This document shows, one piece after another, positions 9,779 through 17,951 of a stretch of DNA of 37,500 bases (positions are counted from its first letter, which is position 1; each line of letters begins with the position of its first letter). The stretch covers positions 1-37,500 of the forward strand of contig CAUYUJ010017972.1 of assembly GCA_963575745.1 (NCBI GenBank). Reading direction: 5' to 3'. The notes beneath the pieces were generated by a model. That model had not been told where the DNA came from, ran no database searches, and worked only from the letters and a program-made list of their open reading frames with translations. Origin of the DNA: Prorocentrum cordatum. Its lineage: Eukaryota > Sar > Dinophyceae > Prorocentrales > Prorocentraceae. The translations under genes and the position numbers were made by a program.

Positions 9779-10104
9779 AAACAGGCCCATCATCCAGAGC
9801 CAACTTCTCGTTCCGAGTCGCACTCTGACTGCCCCACAGCCCGAGGCAGGCCTCCAGAGGAAGAGAGCGGGGACTAACCGGCCGCCTCGGCTTTTATAGC
9901 GAAGCGTCGGCTGTCTGAAAGAGGGTCTTCTGAGTACGCTGGGCAGAAGTCAGGGTAGTTCAACCCGCCCTTCGAAAGTCGGGACGTGGGGGGTTCAACC
10001 CCCCCCCTCCCCCCACCCCCACTCCATAGTGAAAGTCGGGGGGGGGTACCCTGCTCTCCCTCTCCCCGACGACGTCGACCATGCCCTCGGCGTCGACAAA
10101 CGAA

Positions 10105-10122
10105 GACGACGAGGACTGGACC

Positions 10123-10173
<51 letters not shown>

Positions 10174-10250
10174 TCCGCGATGGCGACGACGCCTGTCGCC
10201 GACAAACGACGACGACGAGGACAACGACGACCGCGACGACGACGAGGAAG
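10105..10250. repeat. (GAC)n array
   Basis: An ACG/GAC trinucleotide run, purest at 10121-10168, with decayed copies to about 10250. The array is preceded by GACGTCGACC-like sequence. Confidence 0.9.
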
Positions 10251-10394
10251 GCGAAGTGTCCCGCCCGCCCGCCCGACTGCCCAAGGACACAGGAAACGCC
10301 CTCCACGATGTCTGGTGCCGTCCTCTCCCCCCAGACGTCTGACGGTGTGCTCGTCAATGCGCGTGGCCCAGGAATGGTCCCGACTGCCTCCTGG

Positions 10395-10500
10395 GGGGGG
10401 GGCAGTGTTATGTGTGACGGTCCCTGGGCAGGAAGCGGGCCCCGAGGGCCGAAACCAAGGAGAAGCGCCCGGACTGAAGAAGTCACATCGTCGGAGCTCT
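10395..10500. repeat. Third, partial copy of the GC block repeat found at 13.6 and 15.2 kb
   Basis: CCCCGAGGGCCGAAACCAAGGAGAA and its flanks correspond to the GGCCGAAACCGAGGAACAA part of the blocks at about 13837 and 15430, followed in all three by a CCCGG(A/G)(T/C)-type segment and a GTCGAGG/GTCGGAG-like one. Open frames on both strands at 10240-10800 therefore probably overlie repeat rather than gene. Confidence 0.5.
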
Positions 10501-10937
10501 GGGTTTCCTCCCCCCCTGGACCTGAGCGCGCGCGCCCGCACGCGAAGAAGACGCACCGGATGTCTGGGTCCTTCCTGCCTTCCTGCCCCTGCGCCTGATG
10601 CGAGTCCAGGAATTATACAAAGCCATGGGGGAAGAGCCATACATCTCTCGCCGCGGGGGGGGGGGCGCTGTTCCCCACACCCCCCGAGAGAGGCCGCGGG
10701 GGGGTCCTCACTGTTCTACTTCCTGGGCCAACGTCAAACTTCTGCCTCGAAGAAGCGCAAACCTGGATCTGGCGACGCGTGAATGCGCGGCGGGCCCCGC
10801 TTCCGCGCAGACTCGGCGCGCTCCGTCCCCAAATCGGGCGGCATTGGCCTCACTCTGCGGGCGGGGGACCGTCCCCGATCCGTGGATCCGGCGCCCACGC
10901 GCCAGATCTCGCGAAACCGAAAAAATGGCAGAGACAC

Positions 10938-11068
10938 AAACGTGCAAAGGTCCCCTCGGATTTCTTGGACCGCAGCGGGGCCCCCCGCCCAGGCGCGCGG
11001 AGCGCACCAGGGGCCGCGCCCATCCAAGAACTCCGCGCGGAGCTCCGAAAATGCATGGTTGTGCAATC
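10938..11068. mobile_element. Possible foldback related to the element at 26.4 kb
   Basis: The right end, ACTCCGCGCGGAGCTCCGAAAATGCAT, is nearly the same as the right end at 26485-26515. The left side shows weaker complementarity (CCTCGGATTTCTTGGA against TCCAAGAACTCCG). Boundaries are uncertain. Confidence 0.4.
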
Positions 11069-11313
11069 GTTCGCCCCCTCGAGACGATCGAGAAGACATC
11101 AGCCCCCTGCCAGGGGCAAGGTGTGGAGGGTGGAGGGCCAGGGGACTGTCGAGGCAGCGGACGCCTGGGGCCGCCGTCCTCTGGGGGGCAACGATAGGGG
11201 GGTACTGGCTAGGGGGGGGGGGGGGAATGCCTAGGGGGCAGAACCCCCCCCCCACAATCACCCCGACACGCGAATCCGCTGAGTAGACGCACCCGAAGAA
11301 GGAATCAAACAAG

Positions 11314-11353
11314 GCAGGGCCGCTTAGTAAACGCCCAGGGCCGCTTAGTAAGC
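11314..11353. repeat. Direct repeat CAGGGCCGCTTAGTAA x2
   Basis: Two exact copies of this 16-mer start 22 bp apart, at about 11315 and 11337. Confidence 0.85.
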
Positions 11354-11479
11354 CGATTGTCGGGTCTGGGTGGTTTCCTCCCTTGAATGCACCGACCTGG
11401 AATCGGCGATACACCGCTTATAGCTCGGCGATGGGCCCCGATAGCAAATCCGCACCTTGCTGGGCGGGGTGGGGCTATG

Positions 11480-11722
11480 TCAGACCCCCATCGGCGATCC
11501 ATGAGCGATTGGGGGGTCGATGCGTCCCGTCCCATTTCTCGGGGGCACGCAAAAATGGGTTAGCGATCCATGGATTCGGCGCGCGGTCACCAAATCCATG
11601 GATCGGGGGAGGTGCCCTCCCCAAAATGCGGCTGGTGCCGCCCCGCTCGGCGGCGGAAGTCCGAGACTTCCCATGGAGACGGGACCCGTCGCTAATCCAC
11701 GCCCCCTTGATCCATGTTTGCG
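11480..11722. repeat. Imperfect inverted repeat module ending in GATCCATGTTTGCGATCGCC (copy 1)
   Basis: The left half (GCGATCCATGAGCGATTGGGG, GTCCCGTCCCAT) is an imperfect reverse complement of the right half (ATGGAGACGGGACCCGTCGC ... CCCCCTTGATCCATG). The right half, from GTGCCGCCCCG to GATCGCCTGA, is about 85-90% identical to 32424-32520. Here it runs on to GAATGTATATCCCCC and then a CTC array; in the other copy the CTTAGGTCGGG MITE end follows. Confidence 0.65.
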
Positions 11723-11744
11723 ATCGCCTGAATGTATATCCCCC

Positions 11745-11888
11745 CTCCTCCTCCTCCTCCTCATCCCCCTCCTCCTCCCCCTCGTCCCCCTCCTCGTCTT
11801 GTTCCTCTTCCTCCTCCTCCTCCTCCTCCTCCTCCTCCTCCTCCTCCTCCTCCTCCTCCTCCTCCTCCTCCTCCTCCTCCTCCCCCTC
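11745..11888. repeat. (CTC)n array
   Basis: Decayed CTCC units give way to pure CTC at 11812-11881. Confidence 0.97.
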
Positions 11889-11889
11889 G

Positions 11890-12061
11890 TCAACCCCCGC
11901 CGCTCTCGGCCACGGGGCGCCCGCGCGCGCCCATGAACCCGCCCCCCCCCCGCCAGCACGGTGACGATCAGCCCCACGGCCAGCAGCGCGCCCACGAGCA
12001 GGACCGGGGAGGCCTGCGGCGCCGCCCGGCGTGCGGGGCGGAGAGGGGGGCGGCGCCACAT
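11890..12061 (-). CDS. N-terminal signal-anchor fragment, unknown protein
   Basis: From ATG at 12059-12061 the minus strand reads a basic stretch (MWRRPPLRPARRAAPQ), a hydrophobic segment (SPVLLVGALLAVGLIVTVLA) and then a basic Arg/Gly-rich linker that runs into the CTC array. This is the classic layout of a signal anchor, and the codons are GC3-rich. The ATG lies in the CATG end of the 12059-12194 palindrome, so either the element supplied the start or it truncated the gene. No family recognised. It may be a relic of the same kind of membrane-anchored frame as at 4487-4912. Confidence 0.35.
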
Positions 12062-12194
12062 GCGAACCCTACCCCCCTACCCCCCACGATTTCTGAGGGG
12101 GAGGGTGGGGTTCACCTCGCGCGGGAGCTCCCGAGCGAAGTGCAACCCACCCTCCCCCCCAGAAATCGTGGGGGGTAGGGGTAGGGTTCGCATG
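12059..12194. mobile_element. 136-bp near-perfect palindrome (foldback), copy 1
   Basis: The sequence runs from CATGCGAACCCTACCCC to GGGTAGGGTTCGCATG, symmetric about GGGAGCTCCC (12123-12132). Arms of about 60 bp match with few differences. On the right, homology with copy 2 extends into GGCCCCCTAAA. No coding content. Confidence 0.85.
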
Positions 12195-12239
12195 CGGCCC
12201 CCTAAAGGGGGCGGCGGACTGGGGAGGAGCACGACGATC

Positions 12240-12260
12240 GGGGGGGGGGGGGGGGGGGGG
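12240..12260. repeat. G21 homopolymer
   Basis: The longest homopolymer in the window. The flanking G-rich DNA makes quadruplex formation plausible. Confidence 0.95.
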
Positions 12261-12640
12261 CGAAAGGGTAGGATGGCCAAGGGCAGGGCAAAGAATCAGC
12301 TCGCGTGGCCGGCTGCCCTGGGGCCTCCTGGCGCCGGGAGGCGCCCATGCATCGAGGAGTGGGCCCCGCGGCGGGGCGGAAACCATCTGCGTGCAGCAGA
12401 TTTCGCAACCCCCCCCTGTCCCTATCCCTTTCGTGCGGCCCAAGCCAAAATGAGGGGGGGAGGCGGGCGCGAGGAGGGTCACGGGAGGAGCACGCTGAGG
12501 GGGTGGGGGTGGGGACGAGGGCGGGGAGGGGAAGGCTCTCTCCCAGCAGGAGTTCTCCTGGTGGGTCCCGTGGCCTCCACCACGACCGCCCGCGCGGGGT
12601 GCGAGGCGGCGCGCCCAACCCCCTGCCCCCGATGTGATGC
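12261..12640. other. GC-rich spacer, no gene supported
   Basis: Frames are open on both strands for over 300 codons when joined to the neighbouring CAT array, but the openness comes from high GC and the repeat. One minus-strand patch (CEICCTQMVSAPP near 12395) is protein-like and isolated. Confidence 0.45.
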
Positions 12641-12644
12641 GACG

Positions 12645-12713
12645 TCCCCCCTCCTCCCCTCCTCCTCCTCCTCCTCCTCCCTCCTCCTCCTCCTCCTCCT
12701 CTCCTCCATCCAT

Positions 12714-12754
<41 letters not shown>

Positions 12755-12770
12755 GCATCATCAGCATCAT

Positions 12771-12801
<31 letters not shown>

Positions 12802-12803
12802 AG

Positions 12804-12844
<41 letters not shown>

Positions 12845-12845
12845 G

Positions 12846-12898
<53 letters not shown>

Positions 12899-12945
12899 GC
12901 ATCATCATCATCATCATCATCATCATCAGTTTCATCATCATCATG

Positions 12946-12977
<32 letters not shown>

Positions 12978-13112
12978 CATCCTCATCCTCACTTTCCTCT
13001 TCCTCATCCTCCTCCTCCTCATCATCATCATCATCATCAGCAGCAGCACCATCATCAGCAGCAGCACCATCATCAGCATCATCATCATCCCCCCTCCGCC
13101 GCCGCTGCCGCC
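12645..13112. repeat. (TCC)n then (CAT)n/(CAG)n satellite
   Basis: TCC units at 12645-12708 switch to CAT with clusters of CAG (about 12732-12756 and 12788-12804), CTCAT at 12972-12992, and CAG/CAC blocks near 13037-13080, then CCGCCG. Polyhistidine, polymethionine, polyisoleucine and polyserine frames cross it. Confidence 0.96.
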
Positions 13113-13129
13113 GCCGTCCCTCTCCCCGT

Positions 13130-13545
13130 CCCTCCTATGATTATGATTCCTGTTAATATTGAGACTGTTCATATTAGTTGTATTATGATTATGGTTATTA
13201 CCATTAATCTTCTCATTACGATTAGAATTAACCTGATATCAGTTGTACTATTGGTATTCATGCGAGTCTTAAATTTAGTATTGGTATTACTATGAATGGT
13301 AGTAGTAGTAGTAGTCTTCGTAATAGTACTCTTATCCATTGCATTGTAGTTAAAGGTCAGCGATTTCATTCGTATTATTACAATTGGTTTATCATTATCA
13401 TTATTGCTATAATTGTTATTCTTCTGAGTATTAGTACTAGTATGATTATTCCCGTGTTGGTATTAGCAGCATTCCTCATATTACTGTTAGCAGTATTCCT
13501 CTCGTCAGCATTATTGTTCCTACTTTTCGTCTAATGATTAGTAGT
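13130..13545. repeat. AT-rich degenerate trinucleotide region
   Basis: ATT, ATG, GTA, GTT and TTA units predominate, with (GTA)n/(AGT)n at about 13297-13315. Period 3 persists after the CAT array ends. It looks like a mutated continuation of the satellite rather than a gene, although it reads as hydrophobic protein. Confidence 0.6.
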
Positions 13546-13584
13546 AATAGCGTTTCGTTGAGTAGATACCCCCCGTTGAGTAGA

Positions 13585-13912
13585 TGCCTCCCAGATGGGG
13601 TCCGACTGGATGGGGTCGGAGGCTCGCGACGCATCGCCGATGCATCGGCGACGTCGGCGTTGCATCGCCGCCGTCGGCGCGGAGAACATCGGACTCCACA
13701 TCGACCCGCATCGCCGATGCATCGGCGATACGGCGCGACCCTCCGACTCCATGAATCTGCTCGGGCCCACATCTGAAGGCCTCTATCAGAGCTCCCGACC
13801 CCTTCCCCGGGGGTAGCTTTGCGACAACGGGCCCCACAGGCCGAAACCGAGGAACAACTCCCGGATCAAAAAAATAACGCCGAGGAGGAGCGATCTCCAG
13901 ACGACCCTCCCC
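13585..13912. repeat. GC palindrome block, copy A
   Basis: GCCTCCCAGATGGGGTCCGA opens the block. CATCGCCGATGCATCGGCGA motifs fold back on themselves, and TCGGCGATACGGCGCGACCC closes the palindromic part near 13740. It continues through AGAGCTCCCGACCC and GGCCGAAACCGAGGAACAAC. Copy B at 15159-15498 matches throughout. Both are followed by a MITE. Confidence 0.8.
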
Positions 13913-13963
13913 CCTGACTGAGCTGCGCTGGATGGGGTCACCATGCCCCCCCCCCTGGTATAG

Positions 13964-14099
13964 GGTTGGGTCGGGCGTATCCCTCTACAGGCGGATTTGG
14001 CAAGACAAATAAAAAATCTGCAAAAAATAACCACAAATAATCCAGAAATCGTCCCCTGACAATTGTTTCACTATTTGGGGAAATTCTTCCCGACTTAAG
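13964..14099. mobile_element. CTTAAGTCGGGC-family MITE, degenerate copy
   Basis: The left end TTGGGTCGGGCGTATCCCTCTACAG (from 13966) and the right end TTCTTCCCGACTTAAG (to 14099) bracket an AT-rich core. The right arm has lost the TGTAGAGGGACA portion seen in other copies. Confidence 0.6.
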
Positions 14100-14224
14100 T
14101 ACCCCGCGTAGTCTCACATTGATGGCGAGATTTCTTCACGCGTGTATCTGCTGTGTAGGCTGCTCGCTCCTCGTGAGAGATCTGTTGAAGGGGCGAGGCA
14201 ATATCGCGCGAGTTCCTCCTGACG

Positions 14225-14275
14225 TCCGACTTAAGCATGCGTCGGAGAATTGTAGAGGGACATGCCCGACTTAAG
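14225..14275. mobile_element. Solo right end of the CTTAAGTCGGGC MITE family
   Basis: TGTAGAGGGACATGCCCGAC followed by TTAAG at 14251-14275 matches the right arms at 15744, 30276 and 33650. CCGACTTAAG also occurs at about 14226-14235, so this may be a collapsed element. Confidence 0.65.
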
Positions 14276-14442
14276 TAGAGGGCCCTCCCCCCCAGGGGGC
14301 CTGCAGGCAGCCGCAGACGCGCCGCCAGGCCTGCGCGCGACGGGTGGCGGCCGCCGCAGGGGATCCCCGGGCGGCTCGCTCGGCGCGCCGGGGGCCCCGC
14401 CGCTGCGGCCCGGGGCTGCGCCGACGGCGCACGCGACATGTG

Positions 14443-14650
14443 ACCTCCTCCTCCTCCTCCTCCTCCTCCTCCTCCTCCTCGTTCTCCCTCCTCTCCTCCT
14501 CCCTCCTCCTCCTCTCCTCCTCCTCCTCCTCCTCCTCCTCCTCCTCCTCTCCTCCTCCTCGTTCTCGTCTCCCTCCTTTCCTCCTTCTCCTCCTCCTCCT
14601 CCTCCTCCTCCTCCTCCTCCTCCTCCTGCTCCTCCTCCTTTTCCTCCTCG
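14443..14650. repeat. (CTC)n array with CT and CGTT interruptions
   Basis: About 200 bp of CTC units with dinucleotide slips and two CTCGTTCTC variants. It ends at TTTTCCTCCTCGCAGG near 14655. Confidence 0.96.
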
Positions 14651-14655
14651 CAGGA

Positions 14656-15010
14656 ACATTTCTGGCGACACCCATTCCTTCGTTCACTGCTGAAGATCCT
14701 GGCTCTGGAAGAGGCGGCACTGGTCGTGACGAAGAGCATTCGAAGTCACCGGTGGCAGCAGCATTCTCGCCTTCACCTAGTATCGCCATAATATTGTTGA
14801 CCGCGCAGCATTGTATTTCAGTGGTGGTAGGCTCAATCCGCCAACACAGTTCGTGTCCTAGGCTTTGCGAAAGGAAAAAGAAAGAGATGGATGCGTCTCG
14901 TCGTGGTCTCGGCGTTCTCAGGGGCGCCCCAAGAGGGCGCCAGAAGGCCCAAATCGCCACATCTCTCAAGGAAAGTTGGCATCTTTGGCATCTTCGCTTT
15001 GCGGGGCACG
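14656..15010. other. Unassigned spacer
   Basis: Non-repetitive sequence of mixed composition. The open frames on both strands here are extensions of those crossing the CTC array. No domain, RNA gene or repeat recognised. Confidence 0.45.
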
Positions 15011-15018
15011 GGCGGCGT

Positions 15019-15131
15019 CCAAGACGCCTCACAAGGCCCCCTAATTACGTCGCCCCAAGACGGCCGACAGGTCCCCAAGAGGGCCCCAAGACGGCCCAAG
15101 AGAGCCCCAAGACGGTCCAAGAGGCGCCTAA
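15019..15131 (+). repeat. Phased CCAAG array (about 10.5-bp period)
   Basis: CCAAG or its variant starts at 15019, (15031), 15055, 15075, 15086, 15096, 15107, 15117 and 15127/8. In the tight part, successive starts differ by 10 or 11. Confidence 0.75.
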
Positions 15132-15158
15132 GAACATTGTCCCCATGCTTCCCTAGAA

Positions 15159-15498
15159 GCCTCCCAGATGGGGTCCGAGTAGATGGGGTCGGAGGGTCGC
15201 GCCGCATCGCCGCTGCATCACCGATGCATCACCGACGCATCGGCGCCGTCCGCGTGGAGAGCATCGGGCTCCATCCACATCGAGCGCATCGCCAATGTAT
15301 CGGCGATACGGCGCGACCCTCCGACCCCATCTGGGAAACCTCTACCAGAGCTCCCGACCCTTTCCCCGGCGGCAGCTTTGCGCCCCGGATCCATTACTGA
15401 TAGTCCCGGGGCTCGACGACGGGCCTCGACGGCCGCAACCGAGGAACAACTCCCGGGTCGAAAAGGTCATGTCGAGGAGGAGCGATCCCCAGACTACC
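15159..15498. repeat. GC palindrome block, copy B
   Basis: Same order as copy A: GCCTCCCAGATGGGGTCCGA, palindromic CATCGCC/GGCGATG units, GGCGATACGGCGCGACCC, CCGACCCCATCTGGG (which pairs with the opening CCAGATGGGGTC), AGAGCTCCCGACCC, and GGAACAACTCCCGG. It ends exactly where the MITE at 15499 begins. Confidence 0.8.
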
Positions 15499-15588
15499 CT
15501 TAAGTCGGGCATGTCCCCCTACAGGGTGATTTTGGACAAAAAATAAAAAGTAGTCACACAGTACCCGCAAAATAGTCAAACAAAATGC

Positions 15589-15619
<31 letters not shown>

Positions 15620-15744
15620 ATATATATATATATATATATGTATAAACAAAACAACAAAATAAACACAAACAACAAAAAACGTCCCCAGACTATGCTTTAC
15701 TATGTTCGAAGATTCCCCCTGTAGAGGGACACGCCCGACTTAAG
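15499..15744. mobile_element. CTTAAGTCGGGC-family MITE, best-preserved copy (246 bp)
   Basis: The left arm CTTAAGTCGGGCATGTCCC continues CCTACAGG; the right arm is its inverse, GGGACACGCCCGACTTAAG preceded by CCTGTAGA. Arms of about 40 bp are roughly 80% matched. The core is AT-rich and holds (TA)n at about 15591-15640. No open frame, so a non-autonomous element. Confidence 0.85.
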
Positions 15745-16685
15745 ACTACACCCCCCCTCTGATGACGGCGCTGCGCTGCTCGGGCCCCATCTGGGAGGCC
15801 CAGCATCCCTGGGCCTCGGATCGGCGGCGAGCCCGGGGGGGAAGTGCGAGGGGGCGGCCCTTCTCGGAAGGCGCGGAGATCTTCCGGCCTTTTGGGAAGT
15901 GTTCTGAGCCTTCCCCGGAGACACAGAGAACCTCTCGGAAGGCGCGAGGGCTTCCGAGAGGTCCGACCGCCTTCTGAGAGGGCCTTCTCCTTCTCACTTC
16001 CTCCCCTTCGCTCGCCGCCGAGCAAGAGCGACCAGAGAGGCCCGCAGGGCGGAGGTGCCGCGCCATCCTCGGCCTTTGGTGTGGGGGGGGGGGGGGGGGC
16101 AGCTCCCGGCCGCGCATGGGGTGGGGGCCGCCGGAGCACGGCGCTCGGGACGGCGGCCTGGCCCCGGGGAGGGGCCCTTGAGCAGACCACGTCGGCTGCA
16201 CGCAAGTCGGCGGCGAGCCCCAGGGGGAAGGAGCGTGAAGGAGAAGGCCTCCTGAGAAGGCTCGGAAGGCCCGAAGCCTCCTGAGAGGCCCCGCCGCCTT
16301 CCGAGGAGGCCTTCTCCTTCTCCCTTCCCCCCCTGTCGCTCGCCGCCGCGCAACAGACGGCCCCCAGCAAGAGCGACCCTTGGTGCGCAGCTTCCGGGGG
16401 CCGCGGGGCGGCCGAATCGGAGCGCGCACGCCGCTGCCATCGCATGGCAGTCAGCCCTCTGGGAACCCTGGTGTGCCCGCACCACAGGTCACTCTGGCGA
16501 GAGGGCCCTCTCTCGTATAGCCGACCACAGTTGGCCAAAGCATCTTCGATCACGACATCCCCGGACAAGACGCCCCTGGTCAAAACGCACTCGACCAGAA
16601 CATCATGCAACATAAGATTGTTGATAGACACGTTATCGGTTAACGTCCCCAGGCCCCCAAACTCCCACTGGGGAAACCTCGGCAC
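15690..16685 (-). CDS. Open frame of 331 codons, unknown function
   Basis: Read from 16685, the first 90 or so codons are varied and protein-like (FPQWEFGGLGTLTDN, HDVLVECVLTRGVL, GDVVIEDALANCGRLYERG). From about 16390 down, the frame runs through the CTTCNGAGAAG-type repeat and a G17 run and becomes Pro/Arg/Ser-rich, ending in the MITE's right arm. The real coding part is therefore probably 16390-16685, perhaps an exon or relic. The frame starts from a non-ATG codon and overlaps another minus-strand frame (16640-17368), so a frame change in one gene is possible. No family recognised. Confidence 0.3.
   Translation of the reverse strand: MPRFPQWEFGGLGTLTDNVSINNLMLHDVLVECVLTRGVLSGDVVIEDALANCGRLYERGPSRQSDLWCGHTRVPRGLTAMRWQRRARSDSAAPRPPEAAHQGSLLLGAVCCAAASDRGGREKEKASSEGGGASQEASGLPSLLRRPSPSRSFPLGLAADLRAADVVCSRAPPRGQAAVPSAVLRRPPPHARPGAAPPPPPTPKAEDGAAPPPCGPLWSLLLGGERRGGSEKEKALSEGGRTSRKPSRLPRGSLCLRGRLRTLPKRPEDLRAFREGPPPRTSPPGSPPIRGPGMLGLPDGARAAQRRHQRGGVVLSRACPSTGGIFEHSKA
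15775..16330. repeat. CTTCNGAGAAG hairpin-rich repeat (copies 2 and 3)
   Basis: Two adjacent, similar blocks (about 15820-16000 and 16205-16330), each starting near GGCGGCGAGCCC and ending in a CTTCTCCTTCTC stretch, with dyads such as CTTCCGAGAGG and CTCCTGAGAAGG. They match copy 1 at 8940-9125. A G17 run is at 16083-16099. Confidence 0.65.
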
Positions 16686-17368
16686 CGTCCGACCAACCCC
16701 ATCCTACGGCGGGTTCGCGTCGTGACGGCCCTGAGGTTGGTTCCCGACACCGCGGGTTCGTTAAGCCTTGCACGATCGGACGCTTCCGAAGCGTTAGATC
16801 GTTCATCGTCGAACGATTCTGGGTCGCCAGCGGCGTTCAACATTGAACACCTGCGGCGGGGTCGCTGCCGATCGACACGACGCGAACCTACCAGAGATGG
16901 GAAGGCGAAAGGGTGCCGTCTCGTCTCCGTCCCGTCCCACAGCACCCATCCCCACCGAGGTGTGTTCGAGTGCATGTGCTGGAAGGGCCACTGGGCACTT
17001 ACAGTGTACCAGTAGGGGCTGGGACGGCTCTGACGATGATGGCTCGGGACGTCTGGGGACTCCGCACAGAAATTAAAACAACAACAAAAAAACACGACGT
17101 CGGATGTCTGGGCAGGAACAGTCAGTATCGAATCGGGAAATGGGATCCAAACAGAATGAGCGTCGCATAGTGCCGCATCGGCACGGCATCGAATCGGGTC
17201 GGCAGCCTCGGGATACACAGCAGCGCCCATGCGAGCACCGGAAGCGGCCAGAACCGTCATCGAAGCAAACCGATCGGATCGCAATGGACCCTGCCTGCCT
17301 TCCCCCTCCGAGCAGTTTTTCGGGCCACAGCTCGGGCCTCCGGCGGCCGTTCGGGACGATTCGGACAC
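16640..17368 (-). CDS. Open frame of 242 codons, unknown function
   Basis: The DNA is not low-complexity and not extremely GC-rich, so 242 codons without a stop is noteworthy. Parts read naturally (SVWIPFPDSILTVPAQTSD, WGWVLWDGTETRRHPFAFP, DDERSNASEASDRARLNEP), with a run of cysteines and phenylalanines in between. No domain, signal peptide or membrane segment is clear. Plus-strand frames at 16843-17076 and 17104-17592 compete. It overlaps the 5' end of the next minus frame by about 46 bp in a different phase. Function unknown, and it may be chance. Confidence 0.25.
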   Translation of the reverse strand: MSESSRTAAGGPSCGPKNCSEGEGRQGPLRSDRFASMTVLAASGARMGAAVYPEAADPIRCRADAALCDAHSVWIPFPDSILTVPAQTSDVVFFCCCFNFCAESPDVPSHHRQSRPSPYWYTVSAQWPFQHMHSNTPRWGWVLWDGTETRRHPFAFPSLVGSRRVDRQRPRRRCSMLNAAGDPESFDDERSNASEASDRARLNEPAVSGTNLRAVTTRTRRRMGLVGRCRGFPSGSLGAWGR

Positions 17369-17599
17369 CCTCGGGACGCCCTCGGGACGCTCTCGGCGAG
17401 GCGCACCTGCTGGAAAGCCATCCCAGGGCGAGAAAACCTCCGAGAACCGACGAAGAGCTCCGAAAATGTCTGGCGCCAGGCTGCTGCCGACAGCTGGCGG
17501 TGCGGTCCGACAAGATGGGGACGTCGACTGCCCAAGACCAGCGTAGATCTCACCTGAGATCGGAGGGACCCGTCAGTCTGGATATTTCTTGATATCCCG

Positions 17600-17680
17600 A
17601 TCTCTAGGAGGAGGGGGCCAGGAGGGTAGGAGGGCGCAGAGAGGTCGAGGAGGAGGAGGTCGAGGAGGAGAAGGACAACG
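17600..17680. repeat. Short GGA/GGTCGA array
   Basis: GGAGG units with GTCGAGG insertions. Confidence 0.8.
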
Positions 17681-17689
17681 ACGGCACTG

Positions 17690-17950
17690 CTGGGGGGGTG
17701 GGGAACAAAGGCACCGCCGCTCTGTGGCAGCTCATGAGGGCCTCCCGTGTCATCTTGCTGGCTCTTGCAAATCGGCGCTAACCGACGCTAAATCGACGCT
17801 GGATCGAGATCGAGGCTGGATCGACACCCATCGAGGCGAAGCCGGCGCTGTCGCATTGATTGCCAGATGCTACCGCACGCGAACGCACTCAAATCGCGGA
17901 ATTTCCAGGCCATGAGTTACACCACGAAGACTTATCTGTATATTTCTCAA
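17690..17950. other. Unassigned spacer with ATCGACGCT-like repeats
   Basis: At 17773-17832, AATCGGCGCT, ACCGACGCT, AATCGACGCT, GATCGAGATCGAGGCT and GATCGACACC form a short diverged tandem set. No gene seen. Confidence 0.5.
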
Positions 17951-17951
17951 T

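Noticed and set aside
9950-10020. GGGTTCAACCCC-like segment as a tRNA T-arm
   Set aside because: No acceptor, D or anticodon arms can be placed around it. Other GTTCGAA hits (6089, 15705, 26789, 33090) also fail.
10240-10800. Possible gene with three open frames after the GAC array
   Set aside because: Part of it is homologous to the repeat blocks at 13.6 and 15.2 kb, and all frames on both strands are about equally open.
12069-13172. Minus-strand 367-codon frame with polymethionine
   Set aside because: It is the shadow of the CAT satellite joined to GC-rich spacer, with no independent evidence.
11961-13295. Longest open frame in the window (444 codons, plus strand, with polyhistidine/polyglutamine)
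   Set aside because: It crosses a palindromic element, a G21 run, TCC and CAT satellites and AT-rich repeat DNA. Its openness is explained by these repeats and high GC.
13292-13534. Apparent multi-span membrane protein of 80 codons
   Set aside because: The hydrophobic residues follow from ATT/GTA/TTA repeat DNA; no non-repeat protein segment or codon bias supports it.
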